Source: Flavobacterium psychrotrophum (lineage in GTDB: Bacteria > Bacteroidota > Bacteroidia > Flavobacteriales > Flavobacteriaceae). Taken from it: DNA of 64,000 bases. Positions 26,231-35,200 of the stretch are shown piece by piece. The notes beneath the pieces are model-generated. The model saw nothing but the letters and a program-made list of their open reading frames with translations, did no database searches and had not been told where the DNA came from. A program made the translations under genes and the position numbers. The stretch is taken from the NCBI RefSeq assembly GCF_003403075.1, contig NZ_CP031557.1, positions 4,030,001 through 4,094,000 of the forward strand, in the 5' to 3' direction. The stretch's first letter is position 1; each line of letters starts with the position of its first letter.

Positions 26231-27034
26231 TTACCAGTCTTTTTCAGCACGTCTTGGCTGGCCTTTCACTTGTTTTGCATTTACCTTATCCTGAACCTTT
26301 TTCTCTTCGTTGTTCATGGCATCAAGCAGGCGGTCCATCTGGTCTTTGTTAGGGCTGCCACCTTGTGGCTTGGCATCGGCATTATCTTTCTTGTCTTTGC
26401 CGTCGCCGTCTTTCTTATCCTTATTGTCGCCCTTATCTTTGTTATTATCTTCTTTATCCTTGCCTTTGTCTTTGTCCTGATCCTTTTTATCCTTACCATC
26501 GCCTTTATTAGGATCCTGGTTTTTATTGTCCTTATTCTGGTCTTTATTTTTGTCCTTGTTATCTTTATTGTCGTTCTTTTGCGGCGGCGGTGGCGGATTT
26601 TTCTGCAACATATCCTTAGCCAGCGCATAGTTGTAACGCGTTTCTTCGTCGGCAGGGTTATTGCGCAGCGCATTTTTGTAAGCCTCTACCGCTTCCTGGT
26701 AATTTTTAAGCTGCATCATAGCATTGCCAAGGTTATGGAATGCCTTGTGCTTTTCGGGCTTACTCTTTGCATTTTGTATTGCCCTTGAGTAGGCTACGAG
26801 CGATTCTCCCGGTTTCTTTTGCCTGTAAATGGCATTGCCCAGGTTATAAGACGAAACTGCCTTACCCGGCTCATTACTACCCGATATGCGGTACTGCTCT
26901 TCGGCAGCTGCGTAGTCTTTATCGTCAAAATCTTTATTGCCCTGCGGGAGGTTCTTATCTTTTACCGGTTTATTTTCCTGCGAAAAAGCCAGTAAGGCAC
27001 CCAGCATAAGGCATACCGTAAATACTTTTTTCAT
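26231..27034 (-). CDS. batC: BatC: TPR protein with a Lys/Asp-rich tract
   Basis: This 267-residue TPR protein has a signal peptide (MKKVFTVCLMLGALLAFSQ). The TPR motifs are SYNLGNAIYRQKKPGESLVA, FHNLGNAMMQLKNYQEAVEAY and NPADEETRYNYALAKDML. A striking low-complexity region of roughly 80 residues of Lys, Asp, Asn and Gly then runs from about residue 145 to 230. Its ATG overlaps the batB stop by one base (TAATG). It is likely periplasmic and a protein-protein adaptor in the Bat complex. Confidence 0.92.
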   Translation of the reverse strand: MKKVFTVCLMLGALLAFSQENKPVKDKNLPQGNKDFDDKDYAAAEEQYRISGSNEPGKAVSSYNLGNAIYRQKKPGESLVAYSRAIQNAKSKPEKHKAFHNLGNAMMQLKNYQEAVEAYKNALRNNPADEETRYNYALAKDMLQKNPPPPPQKNDNKDNKDKNKDQNKDNKNQDPNKGDGKDKKDQDKDKGKDKEDNNKDKGDNKDKKDGDGKDKKDNADAKPQGGSPNKDQMDRLLDAMNNEEKKVQDKVNAKQVKGQPRRAEKDW

Positions 27035-28068
27035 TATTCTTTTTCGTTAAACAGGTTAAGTCGTGTTATCCACGATGTTTTGCGATCCAGCATAAACACA
27101 TCAAGGAACAGCAGTAAAAATGCCGAACCTAAAAACCACTGAAACTGCGATTCATACAACGCCACTTCTTTCGATTCAAATTCCTTTTTCTCGATATTAT
27201 CCAGCGCTTTTTTTACGTATTCGCTAACCTCTTTAGTGGTACCGCCATATACATAACCACCTTTAGTGCGCTGTGCAATGGTTTTAAGCGCATCGGGATA
27301 CAGCTTTGTAATAACCGTTTCGCCCTGTTGGTCTTTTTTATATTCCTGTATGCGTCCGTTTACTTTTATCGGGATAGGGCCACCCTTCTCAGTACCCACA
27401 CCTACAGTAATTAGTTTAATACCTTTTTTCTGCGCTTCTGCCGCCGCCTCTTCACTGCCTTCGCCGTGGTCTTCACCATCAGAAACCAGTATTACGAGCT
27501 TGCTCGTTTGCGGATCATCAAAATAGGTAGAAGCCAGCTCCAGCGCATCGCTTATGGCAGTACCCTGGCTCGAAACCATATCGGTATTCATGTTTTGAAG
27601 AAACATCTTCGCTACGCTATAATCTGTAGTTATCGGCAGTACAGGATATGCGCTGCCGGCATAACCAATGATGCCTATCCTGTCGGTACCTAAACTATTA
27701 ATGATTTGCGACACGATCTGCTTGGCTTTATCGAGCCTGCTTGGAGCTACATCTTCGGCAAGCATACTTTTACTAACGTCTATGGCAAACACAATATCCA
27801 CACCCTCACGTTTTACGGTTTCGGTACGGGTACCTATTTTTGGGTTTACCAATGCCAGTATAACACCGGCAAGGCCAAGTGCCACAACCGCCAGTTTAAG
27901 GGCAGGCTTAAACACAGAGCTTTGCGCACTAAGTTTACGCACCAGTTCAGGATTGCCAAATTCGCGCTGTTTTTTACGTTTCCACCATAAATTAAAGAGA
28001 AACAGCAGCACCAGCAGTGGTATTACCGCCAGGATGTATAAATATTTTGGTTCGTCTAACTCGTACAT
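27034..28068 (-). CDS. batB: BatB: von Willebrand factor A membrane protein
   Basis: This 344-residue protein has an N-terminal membrane helix (YLYILAVIPLLVLLFLFNLWW), a second near 55-75, a VWA domain and a C-terminal membrane helix (FQWFLGSAFLLLFLDVFML). The VWA domain carries the complete metal-ion-dependent adhesion site: DVSKSM, a conserved Thr in SSQGTAI, and VSDGEDHGEGSEE. It should sit in the inner membrane with the VWA domain in the periplasm or cytoplasm next to BatA. It starts 2 bases after batA ends. Confidence 0.93.
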   Translation of the reverse strand: MYELDEPKYLYILAVIPLLVLLFLFNLWWKRKKQREFGNPELVRKLSAQSSVFKPALKLAVVALGLAGVILALVNPKIGTRTETVKREGVDIVFAIDVSKSMLAEDVAPSRLDKAKQIVSQIINSLGTDRIGIIGYAGSAYPVLPITTDYSVAKMFLQNMNTDMVSSQGTAISDALELASTYFDDPQTSKLVILVSDGEDHGEGSEEAAAEAQKKGIKLITVGVGTEKGGPIPIKVNGRIQEYKKDQQGETVITKLYPDALKTIAQRTKGGYVYGGTTKEVSEYVKKALDNIEKKEFESKEVALYESQFQWFLGSAFLLLFLDVFMLDRKTSWITRLNLFNEKE

Positions 28069-28070
28069 AA

Positions 28071-29075
28071 TTATATAAAGCTTCTGTAAAGTGTTTTACG
28101 CGCTACGGCCTCAGCAAGCAACAACCCTAAGGCTGCCCATACCCACGGGCGGAATTTTTCGTCGTAATTATAAAACTTCTGTTCTTCTATCTCAGTCTTT
28201 TCCAGTTTATTGATCTGGTCGTAAATGGATTTCAGTTTGCTGTTACTTGTAGCCCTAAAATACGTACCATCAGTCTTCTTGGCAATCTCTTTCATCAGGT
28301 TTTCGTCAATCTCCACCGGCATCATCTGGTAGTTAAAGCTGCCATCCGGGTTTATAGAGTACGGAAACAACGCTTTACCATTTGTACCCAGGCCAATGGT
28401 GTACACTTTAATGCCATACTCCTTAGCCATATCTGCCGCCATACGCGGGTCTATAAAACCAGAATTGTTTACACCATCGGTAAGCAATATAATAATACGG
28501 CTCTTGGCTTTACTCTCCTTAAGGCGGTTAATTGCTGTGGCAAGGCCTACACCTATACCGGTACCATCCTGTAGCACTCCGGCATCATACTTAATCGACT
28601 TTATGGCCTGCTTTACCAGTTCTTTATCGCTGGTAACGGGTGCTTTGGTATAACTCTCTGCGGCATATACCACAAGGCCTATACGGTCGTTAGGGCGGTT
28701 GTCTACAAAATCTTCTGCTACGTTCTTAAGTGCTTCAAGGCGGTTTGGCTTAAGATCTTTTGCAAGCATACTGCCCGAAACGTCTACTGCCATAACTATG
28801 TCTATACCTTGCGTGGTGCGGGTTTTACTATCTACATCTACACTGCGCGGGCGGGCAAGTGCCACAATAATAAAGCCCAGCGCCAGCAGCCTGAAGGCAA
28901 ACAATACCGGTTTTAATTTGCCCAGTAATGATGGTGTTGCCTTAAACCCGTTTACCGAACTGATGGTAAGCGATGCGGTTTGTTTTTTGCGCTTCCAGAT
29001 ATACCAGCCAATAGCCAGCGGAAGCAGCGCGAACAGCCAAAAGAAACCGGGATTTAAAAAAGTTACTTCTTTCAT
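28071..29075 (-). CDS. batA: BatA: von Willebrand factor A membrane protein
   Basis: This 334-residue paralogue of BatB has the same plan: an N-terminal hydrophobic helix (PGFFWLFALLPLAIGWYIW), a VWA domain with MIDAS elements DVSGSM, QDGTGIG and LTDGVNNSG, and a C-terminal hydrophobic helix (WVWAALGLLLAEAVA). BatA and BatB probably form a heteromeric surface read by the MoxR ATPase. It starts 1 base after the stop of the unnamed membrane gene at 29077. Confidence 0.93.
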   Translation of the reverse strand: MKEVTFLNPGFFWLFALLPLAIGWYIWKRKKQTASLTISSVNGFKATPSLLGKLKPVLFAFRLLALGFIIVALARPRSVDVDSKTRTTQGIDIVMAVDVSGSMLAKDLKPNRLEALKNVAEDFVDNRPNDRIGLVVYAAESYTKAPVTSDKELVKQAIKSIKYDAGVLQDGTGIGVGLATAINRLKESKAKSRIIILLTDGVNNSGFIDPRMAADMAKEYGIKVYTIGLGTNGKALFPYSINPDGSFNYQMMPVEIDENLMKEIAKKTDGTYFRATSNSKLKSIYDQINKLEKTEIEEQKFYNYDEKFRPWVWAALGLLLAEAVARKTLYRSFI

Positions 29076-29076
29076 A

Positions 29077-30741
29077 TTATTGGTTCTGTTCCTGCTCCTT
29101 TTCCTGTTCTTGGTTTTGGGTCAGGTTTCTTAATTCTATCGAGTTCTTTACACGTTCCAGCAGTTGCGGTGCATATTCGTCGCCTTCGGTATATCCTATG
29201 GTTACCTGCTGCACGCCCTGCTGCTGCTTAAACAGAAATACCTCATAATACATGCGTTTTATTTGCTTGCTTACCGGGTGCGGGTAGCTCATGGTACCGT
29301 ATACACGAAGGCCTGTAATGCCCTGCTGGGTATTAAACTCTTCTGTTTTTATAAGGATGTCTTTAGCACCCTGCGATTCCCATACCTTAATAACGCCTTC
29401 GCTAAGCTGGTTAAGGTCTACCTCGGTTTGCTTCTTATAGCTAAGTGTTGATACCGCCACGCTGAAGTCGCTGAACAATGCGCCTTCCATAAAAATCGAC
29501 ATTTCCTGGAACACCGCCATTGATTCTTTTGGCATAATGGTGGCCGGGTCTACGCGTTTCATAACCTCAGGTGTTTCTATAGTTACACCCGGAAAGCCAT
29601 ACTCGCTTTTTACCCACTGGCCTTCTAAAAGGTCTTTGGTAGAGGTGCCGTAAAGCGCCCTTTTTACCATGCCTACACCAAAGAAGATTGAGAAACCTAA
29701 CAGGATAACTACTACACCGCCTATTGATGACCAGATTATGGTGCGCCTGCGTTTCTTTTCTTTGCGCCTGCGCTGCTCTTCCAGCCACATTTGGGTATGC
29801 AGTTCGTCTTCGTCTTTTTCTTCGGGAATACTGCGGTCTATAACCACAATGGTTTTTTCGATACGGTTACGGTCTTCGGCAATTTCAAATTCAAGCGGCT
29901 TGCTCTTGGCAAACTTTACCATATCTGCATTGCGCAGTACGCGTTCCAGCTGCTCAAAGGTTTCGGGCTTAAGTGCCATTTTACGGCGCATGGTAGCATT
30001 TCGCATGGCTTCTATAAGCTCTCCTGTTGTACTTTCCATCGCCGGTATGTGTATTGCTTCTTCAATATACAAACGGGCAATGTCGGCCAGTTCACTATAA
30101 TATTCCTTAACCTCGCCACGTTGCAGCATCTCTTTCTTTTCAAGGTTTTGAAGCTGCTGCGTAGCCTTTTCTATAGGCGATATAAGTTTTTCTTCTTCTT
30201 TTTTAACCGGTTTTTTACGGTTCTTAAAATACCACCAGGCACCAAAACCTGCACCGGCAAGCAGTACTGTGCCCAGTATCCAGTACCAAATGCTGTAGTC
30301 TGACTTTGCTTCAGCTATAGGCTTAATGTCGTATAGCTTGTGCTTAAGGGTATCAACCTTTATATTGTTTACCTCCAGCAAAAGCGAATCGGTCTTTATA
30401 ATTTTTTTATTGATAACAACCGGAAGGCTGGGCACTACATAGCGTCCGGAATCAAACTGGGTAAGTCCGTATTTTTTTACCAGCTCATAAAGCGCGCCAT
30501 TGCGCACGGTATCTACCGGATAGGATTCGAGTACTTCGAGCTGCCCAAAGTTTTTCCCCTCAGGAAAGTTCACCCTGTCTTTAGGACCCACGGTGGCCTT
30601 TAGCGTAAAGTTTGCCTGCGCGCCAATTTTTATTTTGGTCGAATCAAGGCTGGCCTTCACCGTGTTTTGCTGCCCAAAAACGGCAACACCCATAAAAAGG
30701 GCCAGCAGGGCATATAGTTGTTTAAAGGTCATTGCTTTCAT
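29077..30741 (-). CDS. Bat-operon membrane protein of unknown function
   Basis: This 554-residue protein has a signal peptide (ending MGVAVFGQ) and a BatD-like beta domain at about 25-120 (VKASLDSTKIKIGAQANFTLKATV). A transmembrane helix lies near 145-170 (IWYWILGTVLLAGAGFGAWWY), followed by a cytoplasmic helical stretch and a second transmembrane helix near 345 (IIWSSIGGVVVILLGFSIFFG). A C-terminal alpha/beta domain follows (MSIFMEGALFSDFSVAVSTLSY, MYYEVFLFKQQ). The tail is a short Gln/Glu run (QNQEQEKEQEQNQ). It lies between the DUF58 gene and batA and is probably the least understood part of the operon. An in-frame ATG three codons downstream is also possible as the start. Confidence 0.82.
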   Translation of the reverse strand: MKAMTFKQLYALLALFMGVAVFGQQNTVKASLDSTKIKIGAQANFTLKATVGPKDRVNFPEGKNFGQLEVLESYPVDTVRNGALYELVKKYGLTQFDSGRYVVPSLPVVINKKIIKTDSLLLEVNNIKVDTLKHKLYDIKPIAEAKSDYSIWYWILGTVLLAGAGFGAWWYFKNRKKPVKKEEEKLISPIEKATQQLQNLEKKEMLQRGEVKEYYSELADIARLYIEEAIHIPAMESTTGELIEAMRNATMRRKMALKPETFEQLERVLRNADMVKFAKSKPLEFEIAEDRNRIEKTIVVIDRSIPEEKDEDELHTQMWLEEQRRRKEKKRRRTIIWSSIGGVVVILLGFSIFFGVGMVKRALYGTSTKDLLEGQWVKSEYGFPGVTIETPEVMKRVDPATIMPKESMAVFQEMSIFMEGALFSDFSVAVSTLSYKKQTEVDLNQLSEGVIKVWESQGAKDILIKTEEFNTQQGITGLRVYGTMSYPHPVSKQIKRMYYEVFLFKQQQGVQQVTIGYTEGDEYAPQLLERVKNSIELRNLTQNQEQEKEQEQNQ

Positions 30742-30753
30742 GTTTTAACCGGC

Positions 30754-31620
30754 TTATGCACGGCTTTTAAAATAGCCCAGCAGTTTGGTTACATACGATT
30801 CGTCTGTGCGGGTACTTACAGCGCCGGCCCCGCAGCGGCTAAAGGTATCTTTAAAGTACTTAACCTTATCCTGATAATATTTTTCATACTCAAGGCGCAC
30901 CTTTTTAGAGCCGGTATTTACCAGCAGGGTTTCGCCTGTTTCGGCGTCGGCCATTTGTACCATACCCAGGTCAGGCATTTTTTCTTCGCGGGCATCAAAC
31001 ACGCGCACTCCTGTAATATCGTGCTTTTTTGCGGCTATCTTGAGCGTATGCTCGTAATCGGCTGCCATAAAATCGGATATCAGGAACACAATGGCACGTT
31101 TTTTAATAACACCCGATAAAAATTTAAGCGCCTGCCCCACATCAGTCTTTTTGCTTTTTGGCTGAAACTCGATCAGTTCGCGGATGATGCGCAACACGTG
31201 GCTCTTACCTTTTTTTGGCGGAATAAAAAGCTCTATCTGGTCTGAAAAAAGGATAAGTCCTATCTTGTCGTTATTCTGCGTGGCCGAAAAAGCCATGGTA
31301 GCAGCGATCTCTGTAACAATATCGCGCTTAAAGGCGTTTTGCGTACCAAATGCTTCAGACCCACTCACGTCGGCCAGGAGCATCATGGTAAGTTCGCGCT
31401 CTTCTTCAAAAACCTTAATGTACGGCTCGTTGTAGCGGGCGGTAACATTCCAGTCGATACTGCGCACATCATCGCCAAACTGGTACTGTCGTACCTCGCT
31501 AAACGTCATACCACGCCCCTTGAAAGACGAGTGGTACTCTCCCGAAAATATGTGGTTACTAAGCCGCTTGGTCTTGATCTCGATCTTGCGGACTTTTTTT
31601 AATATCTCTTTTGTATCCAT
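30754..31620 (-). CDS. DUF58 domain protein
   Basis: This 288-residue protein has the diagnostic DUF58 block at about 30-80 (FKGRGMTFSEVRQYQFGDDV, then RSIDWNVTARYNEPYIKVFE). A degenerate VWA-like fold follows (LLADVSGSEAFG, VFLISDFMAADYEH). DUF58 proteins accompany MoxR ATPases and are thought to be membrane-associated partners or substrates. It follows moxR after a 143-base repeat-containing gap. Confidence 0.93.
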   Translation of the reverse strand: MDTKEILKKVRKIEIKTKRLSNHIFSGEYHSSFKGRGMTFSEVRQYQFGDDVRSIDWNVTARYNEPYIKVFEEERELTMMLLADVSGSEAFGTQNAFKRDIVTEIAATMAFSATQNNDKIGLILFSDQIELFIPPKKGKSHVLRIIRELIEFQPKSKKTDVGQALKFLSGVIKKRAIVFLISDFMAADYEHTLKIAAKKHDITGVRVFDAREEKMPDLGMVQMADAETGETLLVNTGSKKVRLEYEKYYQDKVKYFKDTFSRCGAGAVSTRTDESYVTKLLGYFKSRA

Positions 31621-31763
31621 GAATGTTGTTGAAAGTTTGAATGTTGAAAGTTGTAAAGTTTAGTATTACCTACTAACCCATTAACACTCTGTTACAATAC
31701 CGAAAGTTTATAAGCTGTTGTCGGCAACTTTTAAACTTTATAACTTTAAACTTTAAAACTCAT
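31621..31763. repeat. AT-rich AAAGTT repeat interval between moxR and DUF58 genes
   Basis: GTTGAAAGTTTGAATGTTG on the left is roughly inverted by AACTTTATAACTTTAAAC on the right. The 143-base gap contains no credible gene. It interrupts an otherwise tightly packed operon and resembles the intervals at 16915-16965 and 36071-36180. Confidence 0.6.
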
Positions 31764-32768
31764 TTACGGCACTTCTATCTCATTCACGATCTTGTTAATG
31801 ATATCGATCGAAGTAATGTTTTCTGCCTCTGCCTCATAAGTAATGCCTATACGGTGGCGCAGTACATCGTGCACTACAGCGCGAACGTCTTCCGGTATTA
31901 CATAGCCCCTGCGCTTGATAAATGCATAACATTTTGCAGCGGTGGCAAGATTGATACTACCCCTTGGCGATGAGCCAAAGCTAATAAGCGGCTTAAGGTT
32001 AGCCAGCTTGTATTTCTCCGGGTAACGGGTAGCAAATATGATATCAAGAATGTATTTTTCTATTTTCTCGTCCATGTATACCTCGCGAACAGCATTCTGT
32101 GCACGCAGTATCTGGTCGATAGAAACTACCTGGTTTACTTTTTCGAAAGCACCTTTAAGGTTAGCCCTTATTACCAGGCGCTCGTCTTCAATTTTTGGGT
32201 AGTCAATAACGGCCTTAAGCATAAAACGGTCTACCTGCGCTTCCGGTAACGGGTAGGTACCTTCCTGCTCTACCGGGTTCATGGTTGCCATAACCAGGAA
32301 CGGTTTTTCCAGCTTAAAGGTTGTTTCTCCTATGGTAACCTGCTTTTCCTGCATGGCTTCAAGCAGTGCAGACTGCACTTTTGCCGGGGCACGGTTTATC
32401 TCATCTGCCAGTACAAAGTTGGCAAAGATGGGACCTTTCTTTATTGTAAATTCGTTTTCTTTAATGTTGTAGATCATGGTACCCACCACGTCTGCAGGTA
32501 GTAAGTCCGGTGTAAACTGTATACGGCTAAAGCTGCCGTGTACTGCCTGGCTAAGGGTATTAATGGCAAGGGTTTTTGCAAGCCCCGGAACACCCTCCAG
32601 TAAAATGTGCCCCTGGCCTAAAAGGCCTATAAGCAGGCGCTCTATCATATATTTCTGGCCTACGATAACCTTGTTCATTTCCATGACCAGCAGGTCTACA
32701 AAAGCACTTTCGCGCTCTATTTTTTCGTTTATCGCCCTTATGTCTAAAGCGGCAGTATTTTCTTCCAT
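31764..32768 (-). CDS. moxR: MoxR family AAA+ ATPase
   Basis: This 334-residue AAA+ ATPase has Walker A LLEGVPGLAKTLA, Walker B ANFVLADEINRAPAKVQSAL, sensor 1 in VMATMNPVEQEGTYPLPEAQ, and the Arg-containing SFGSSPRGSINL sensor 2. MoxR ATPases work with VWA proteins as chaperone-like remodelers; here the clients are presumably DUF58 and BatA/BatB. It is the first gene of the operon that runs through batE. Confidence 0.95.
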   Translation of the reverse strand: MEENTAALDIRAINEKIERESAFVDLLVMEMNKVIVGQKYMIERLLIGLLGQGHILLEGVPGLAKTLAINTLSQAVHGSFSRIQFTPDLLPADVVGTMIYNIKENEFTIKKGPIFANFVLADEINRAPAKVQSALLEAMQEKQVTIGETTFKLEKPFLVMATMNPVEQEGTYPLPEAQVDRFMLKAVIDYPKIEDERLVIRANLKGAFEKVNQVVSIDQILRAQNAVREVYMDEKIEKYILDIIFATRYPEKYKLANLKPLISFGSSPRGSINLATAAKCYAFIKRRGYVIPEDVRAVVHDVLRHRIGITYEAEAENITSIDIINKIVNEIEVP

Positions 32769-32847
32769 ATCGCTGTTTGTTTTAGAAGTGTGAATTTAAC
32801 AAGCTTTTTTGATACCACAAATTCATTGCCGAATTTATTCATTTAAG

Positions 32848-32879
32848 CCCGTTTGCATTGTTAATGCGTTGTTAACGGG
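32848..32879 (-). other. Nested hairpin upstream of moxR
   Basis: CCCGTT pairs with AACGGG, and inside it GCATT pairs with AATGC. It lies 80-111 bases before the moxR start, so it could be a leader structure; no T-run follows on the minus strand. Confidence 0.4.
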
Positions 32880-33145
32880 TTTTATAGTTGATTTATTTTG
32901 CAGTAAATCAATAAATTAATCCATATAGCAAATGTTAAAGTGTAGCACACTGGCTTCCAGTAACTTTAATCCCCAATTTTTTTTCAATCGGTGTAGTGGC
33001 AGCATTCTTACAAACCTACGGTTTTAAATATAGTAATTGATACTTTGCAGGTAATGATACTGTAAAATGCGACAAACACGCATAAAGTAGTACATAATTG
33101 CTAAACTTTTAAGCACCGCCTTAGTCTATAATGAGGGTATTTACA

Positions 33146-33153
33146 TATTTTTG
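33146..33153 (+). promoter_or_regulatory. Candidate -7 element of the M43 protease gene
   Basis: TATTTTTG matches TAnnTTTG, 28 bases before the ATG at 33182. It overlaps the alternative upstream ATG region, which supports the later start. Confidence 0.45.
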
Positions 33154-33181
33154 CGCTGAACCAACAATTATTTGCCATCCA

Positions 33182-35200
33182 ATGAAAAAAATTTTATTCT
33201 TACTTGCTCTTCTTAACCTTAACAGCATCAGCGCACAGGATTTATGCGGAACCGATGCCAGGCACCGGCAACTGCTTGCTACCGATGCTGTATATGCAAA
33301 ACGTGTAAAAGACTTTGACTCGAAACCCCATACCATTAAAAAGCGCAGCACATCTGCCACTCCCACATATGTAATACCTGTGGTAGTGCATGTAATGCAC
33401 AAGGGAGAAGATATAGGCACAGGCACCAATATAAGCGATGCCGTTGTAAGAGACCAGATAAAGAGGATGAACCTCGTGTACCGTAACAAAAACGGAGGCC
33501 AGGGGGTAGATACCAAAATTGAATTTGCCCTTGCCGTGCGCAATCCGCATGGCGGTTGTACAAACGGAATTGACCGGATAGACATGACCTCGGATGCACT
33601 ATATATGGATAGTGGGGTTGCATACCAAAGCGGAATAGGTATATCAGACGCTGTGCTAAAAAACAGATACTACTGGGATACAAACCAGTACTACAATATT
33701 TGGGTCGTATCAGAATTTGACAATGGGACCTCTACTTATGCCGGATATGCTTACTATGCCAGCACACACGGGCGCTTTAATGACGGGGCAGTTATACTGG
33801 CTTCAGAAATTATAAATCCATCAAGCGTTACAGTAGAACATGAGCTGGGCCACGCACTGAATTTATACCATACTTTTGAAGGAGATACTAATGGCACCCG
33901 CTGCCCGGATGAAGCAAACGGCTGCGGAAACGGAGCAGGAGACTGCTGTGCAGATACCGCGCCGCACATACGCTTTACTAACTGTTTTACAATAACGGAT
34001 AATAGCTGCTCGCCAGGAAATAACGATTTTAGTTACACCCACAACTACATGACTTACAGCAGTGTAAATGGTTGCCAGGATATGTTTACCATGGACCAGA
34101 AAGAGCGCATGATAAGTGCCCTTACAGACGTGAGGGGTTCGCTGCTGGCAGAAAACGGCAATATGAGCCTTGTACCGCCAATGGTTTCATCGCCAGACTT
34201 TACTGTTAGTCCTTCTGTCGCGTGCCAGGCAGGCCAAACTGTACAGCTACGGGATTTAAGCAGCTGTATTCCAAATACTTTTATGGATGAAAGCCAATGG
34301 CCGGGCATTACCTTTAACTGGACCATTTCAAACCAAAATAACACATATACGCTATCAGGGCAAAACAAAGAATTTGTGCTTCCTGAGGCAGGCACATACA
34401 CTGTTACCTTAACTGTAACTACACCCGAAGGTAGCGCGGTAGCGCATCGTGAACAGGCCATTATTGTAGCTGCATCGGCACCGCCGGCAGCGTGCACGCC
34501 TATTGCTGTACAGTCCGGCAGGTTTGGTTATACCATTAACAAGGTAACCTTTAACAGCATAGACAACAACACATCCGGGCAAATTAATGATAACTACCAG
34601 GACTTTGCCTGTACCCACAGTACAGTAGTTACTCCAGGAACTACGTATCCGCTTATACTGTCTGTGCGCAGCGGCAACCAGTATCCTGAAATCTTCCGCG
34701 TTTACATAGATTATAATAATAATGGCATATTTGAGGAGACAGAACTTATTGCCGCAGGCAGCAACCCGGCCACTACTAATAATATGTATATTACCGATAT
34801 TACCATACCACAAACCGCAGTACAAAACACTCTTTTAAGAATGCGTGTAATTGGTGAGGCTCAGGAGTTAACAGCTTCTGAATTAAACTGCAGTTCGGCT
34901 TTTTTGGTAGGCGATATTGAAGATTATGGCGTATATATTGACGGAAACCTGGGTACTGAGCATGTTCAAAAAAGCAACTTTAACGTGTACCCTAACCCGG
35001 TTACAAATATTCTTTCTGTAAAAGGCAATACGGTTATAAACAACGCTAAGCTATATAATATGCTGGGGCAATTAGTTATTGAAAAACAACTGAACAGTGC
35101 AGATGCAGCCCTGGATGTTTCGGCACTAAACAACGGTGCTTACCTGTTACAAATAACATCGGGCGATAAAACACAAACCTCTAAAATCATAAAACAATAA
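33182..35200 (+). CDS. M43-type zinc metalloprotease with GEVED domain and T9SS tail
   Basis: The ATG at 33182 starts a signal peptide (MKKILFLLALLNLNSISAQ). The 672-residue protein has a metzincin domain with VEHELGHALNLYHTFEG (His220, Glu221, His224, His230) and a Met-turn in HNYMTYSS. The family usually has Gly where this has Asn227. A PKD-like beta domain follows at about 345-425, then a GEVED domain (FRVYIDYNNNGIFEETELI ... VGDIEDYGVYI). The T9SS sorting tail starts at VYPNPVTNILSVKGN. It should be a surface or extracellular protease. Its stop overlaps the start of the aldo/keto reductase gene (TAATG). Confidence 0.92.
   Translation: MKKILFLLALLNLNSISAQDLCGTDARHRQLLATDAVYAKRVKDFDSKPHTIKKRSTSATPTYVIPVVVHVMHKGEDIGTGTNISDAVVRDQIKRMNLVYRNKNGGQGVDTKIEFALAVRNPHGGCTNGIDRIDMTSDALYMDSGVAYQSGIGISDAVLKNRYYWDTNQYYNIWVVSEFDNGTSTYAGYAYYASTHGRFNDGAVILASEIINPSSVTVEHELGHALNLYHTFEGDTNGTRCPDEANGCGNGAGDCCADTAPHIRFTNCFTITDNSCSPGNNDFSYTHNYMTYSSVNGCQDMFTMDQKERMISALTDVRGSLLAENGNMSLVPPMVSSPDFTVSPSVACQAGQTVQLRDLSSCIPNTFMDESQWPGITFNWTISNQNNTYTLSGQNKEFVLPEAGTYTVTLTVTTPEGSAVAHREQAIIVAASAPPAACTPIAVQSGRFGYTINKVTFNSIDNNTSGQINDNYQDFACTHSTVVTPGTTYPLILSVRSGNQYPEIFRVYIDYNNNGIFEETELIAAGSNPATTNNMYITDITIPQTAVQNTLLRMRVIGEAQELTASELNCSSAFLVGDIEDYGVYIDGNLGTEHVQKSNFNVYPNPVTNILSVKGNTVINNAKLYNMLGQLVIEKQLNSADAALDVSALNNGAYLLQITSGDKTQTSKIIKQ

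Larger units (their letters stand above)
32769..33181. other. Gene-free interval between moxR and the M43 protease gene
   Basis: No credible frame lies in these 413 bases. They hold a hairpin at 32848-32879 (CCCGTT/AACGGG outside, GCATT/AATGC inside), which would lie in the 5' leader of the minus-strand moxR message, and the candidate protease promoter at 33146-33153. Confidence 0.6.

Noticed and set aside
26228..26788. Long hydrophobic plus-strand frame (186 residues, very Ile/Leu/Val/Phe-rich)
   Set aside because: It is the exact antisense of the Lys/Asp-rich BatC tract; such codons read backwards always give hydrophobic residues. No start signal or neighbour supports it.
29669..30100. Ser-rich plus-strand frame over the Bat-operon membrane gene
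   Set aside because: Low-complexity antisense of a real gene with no start context.
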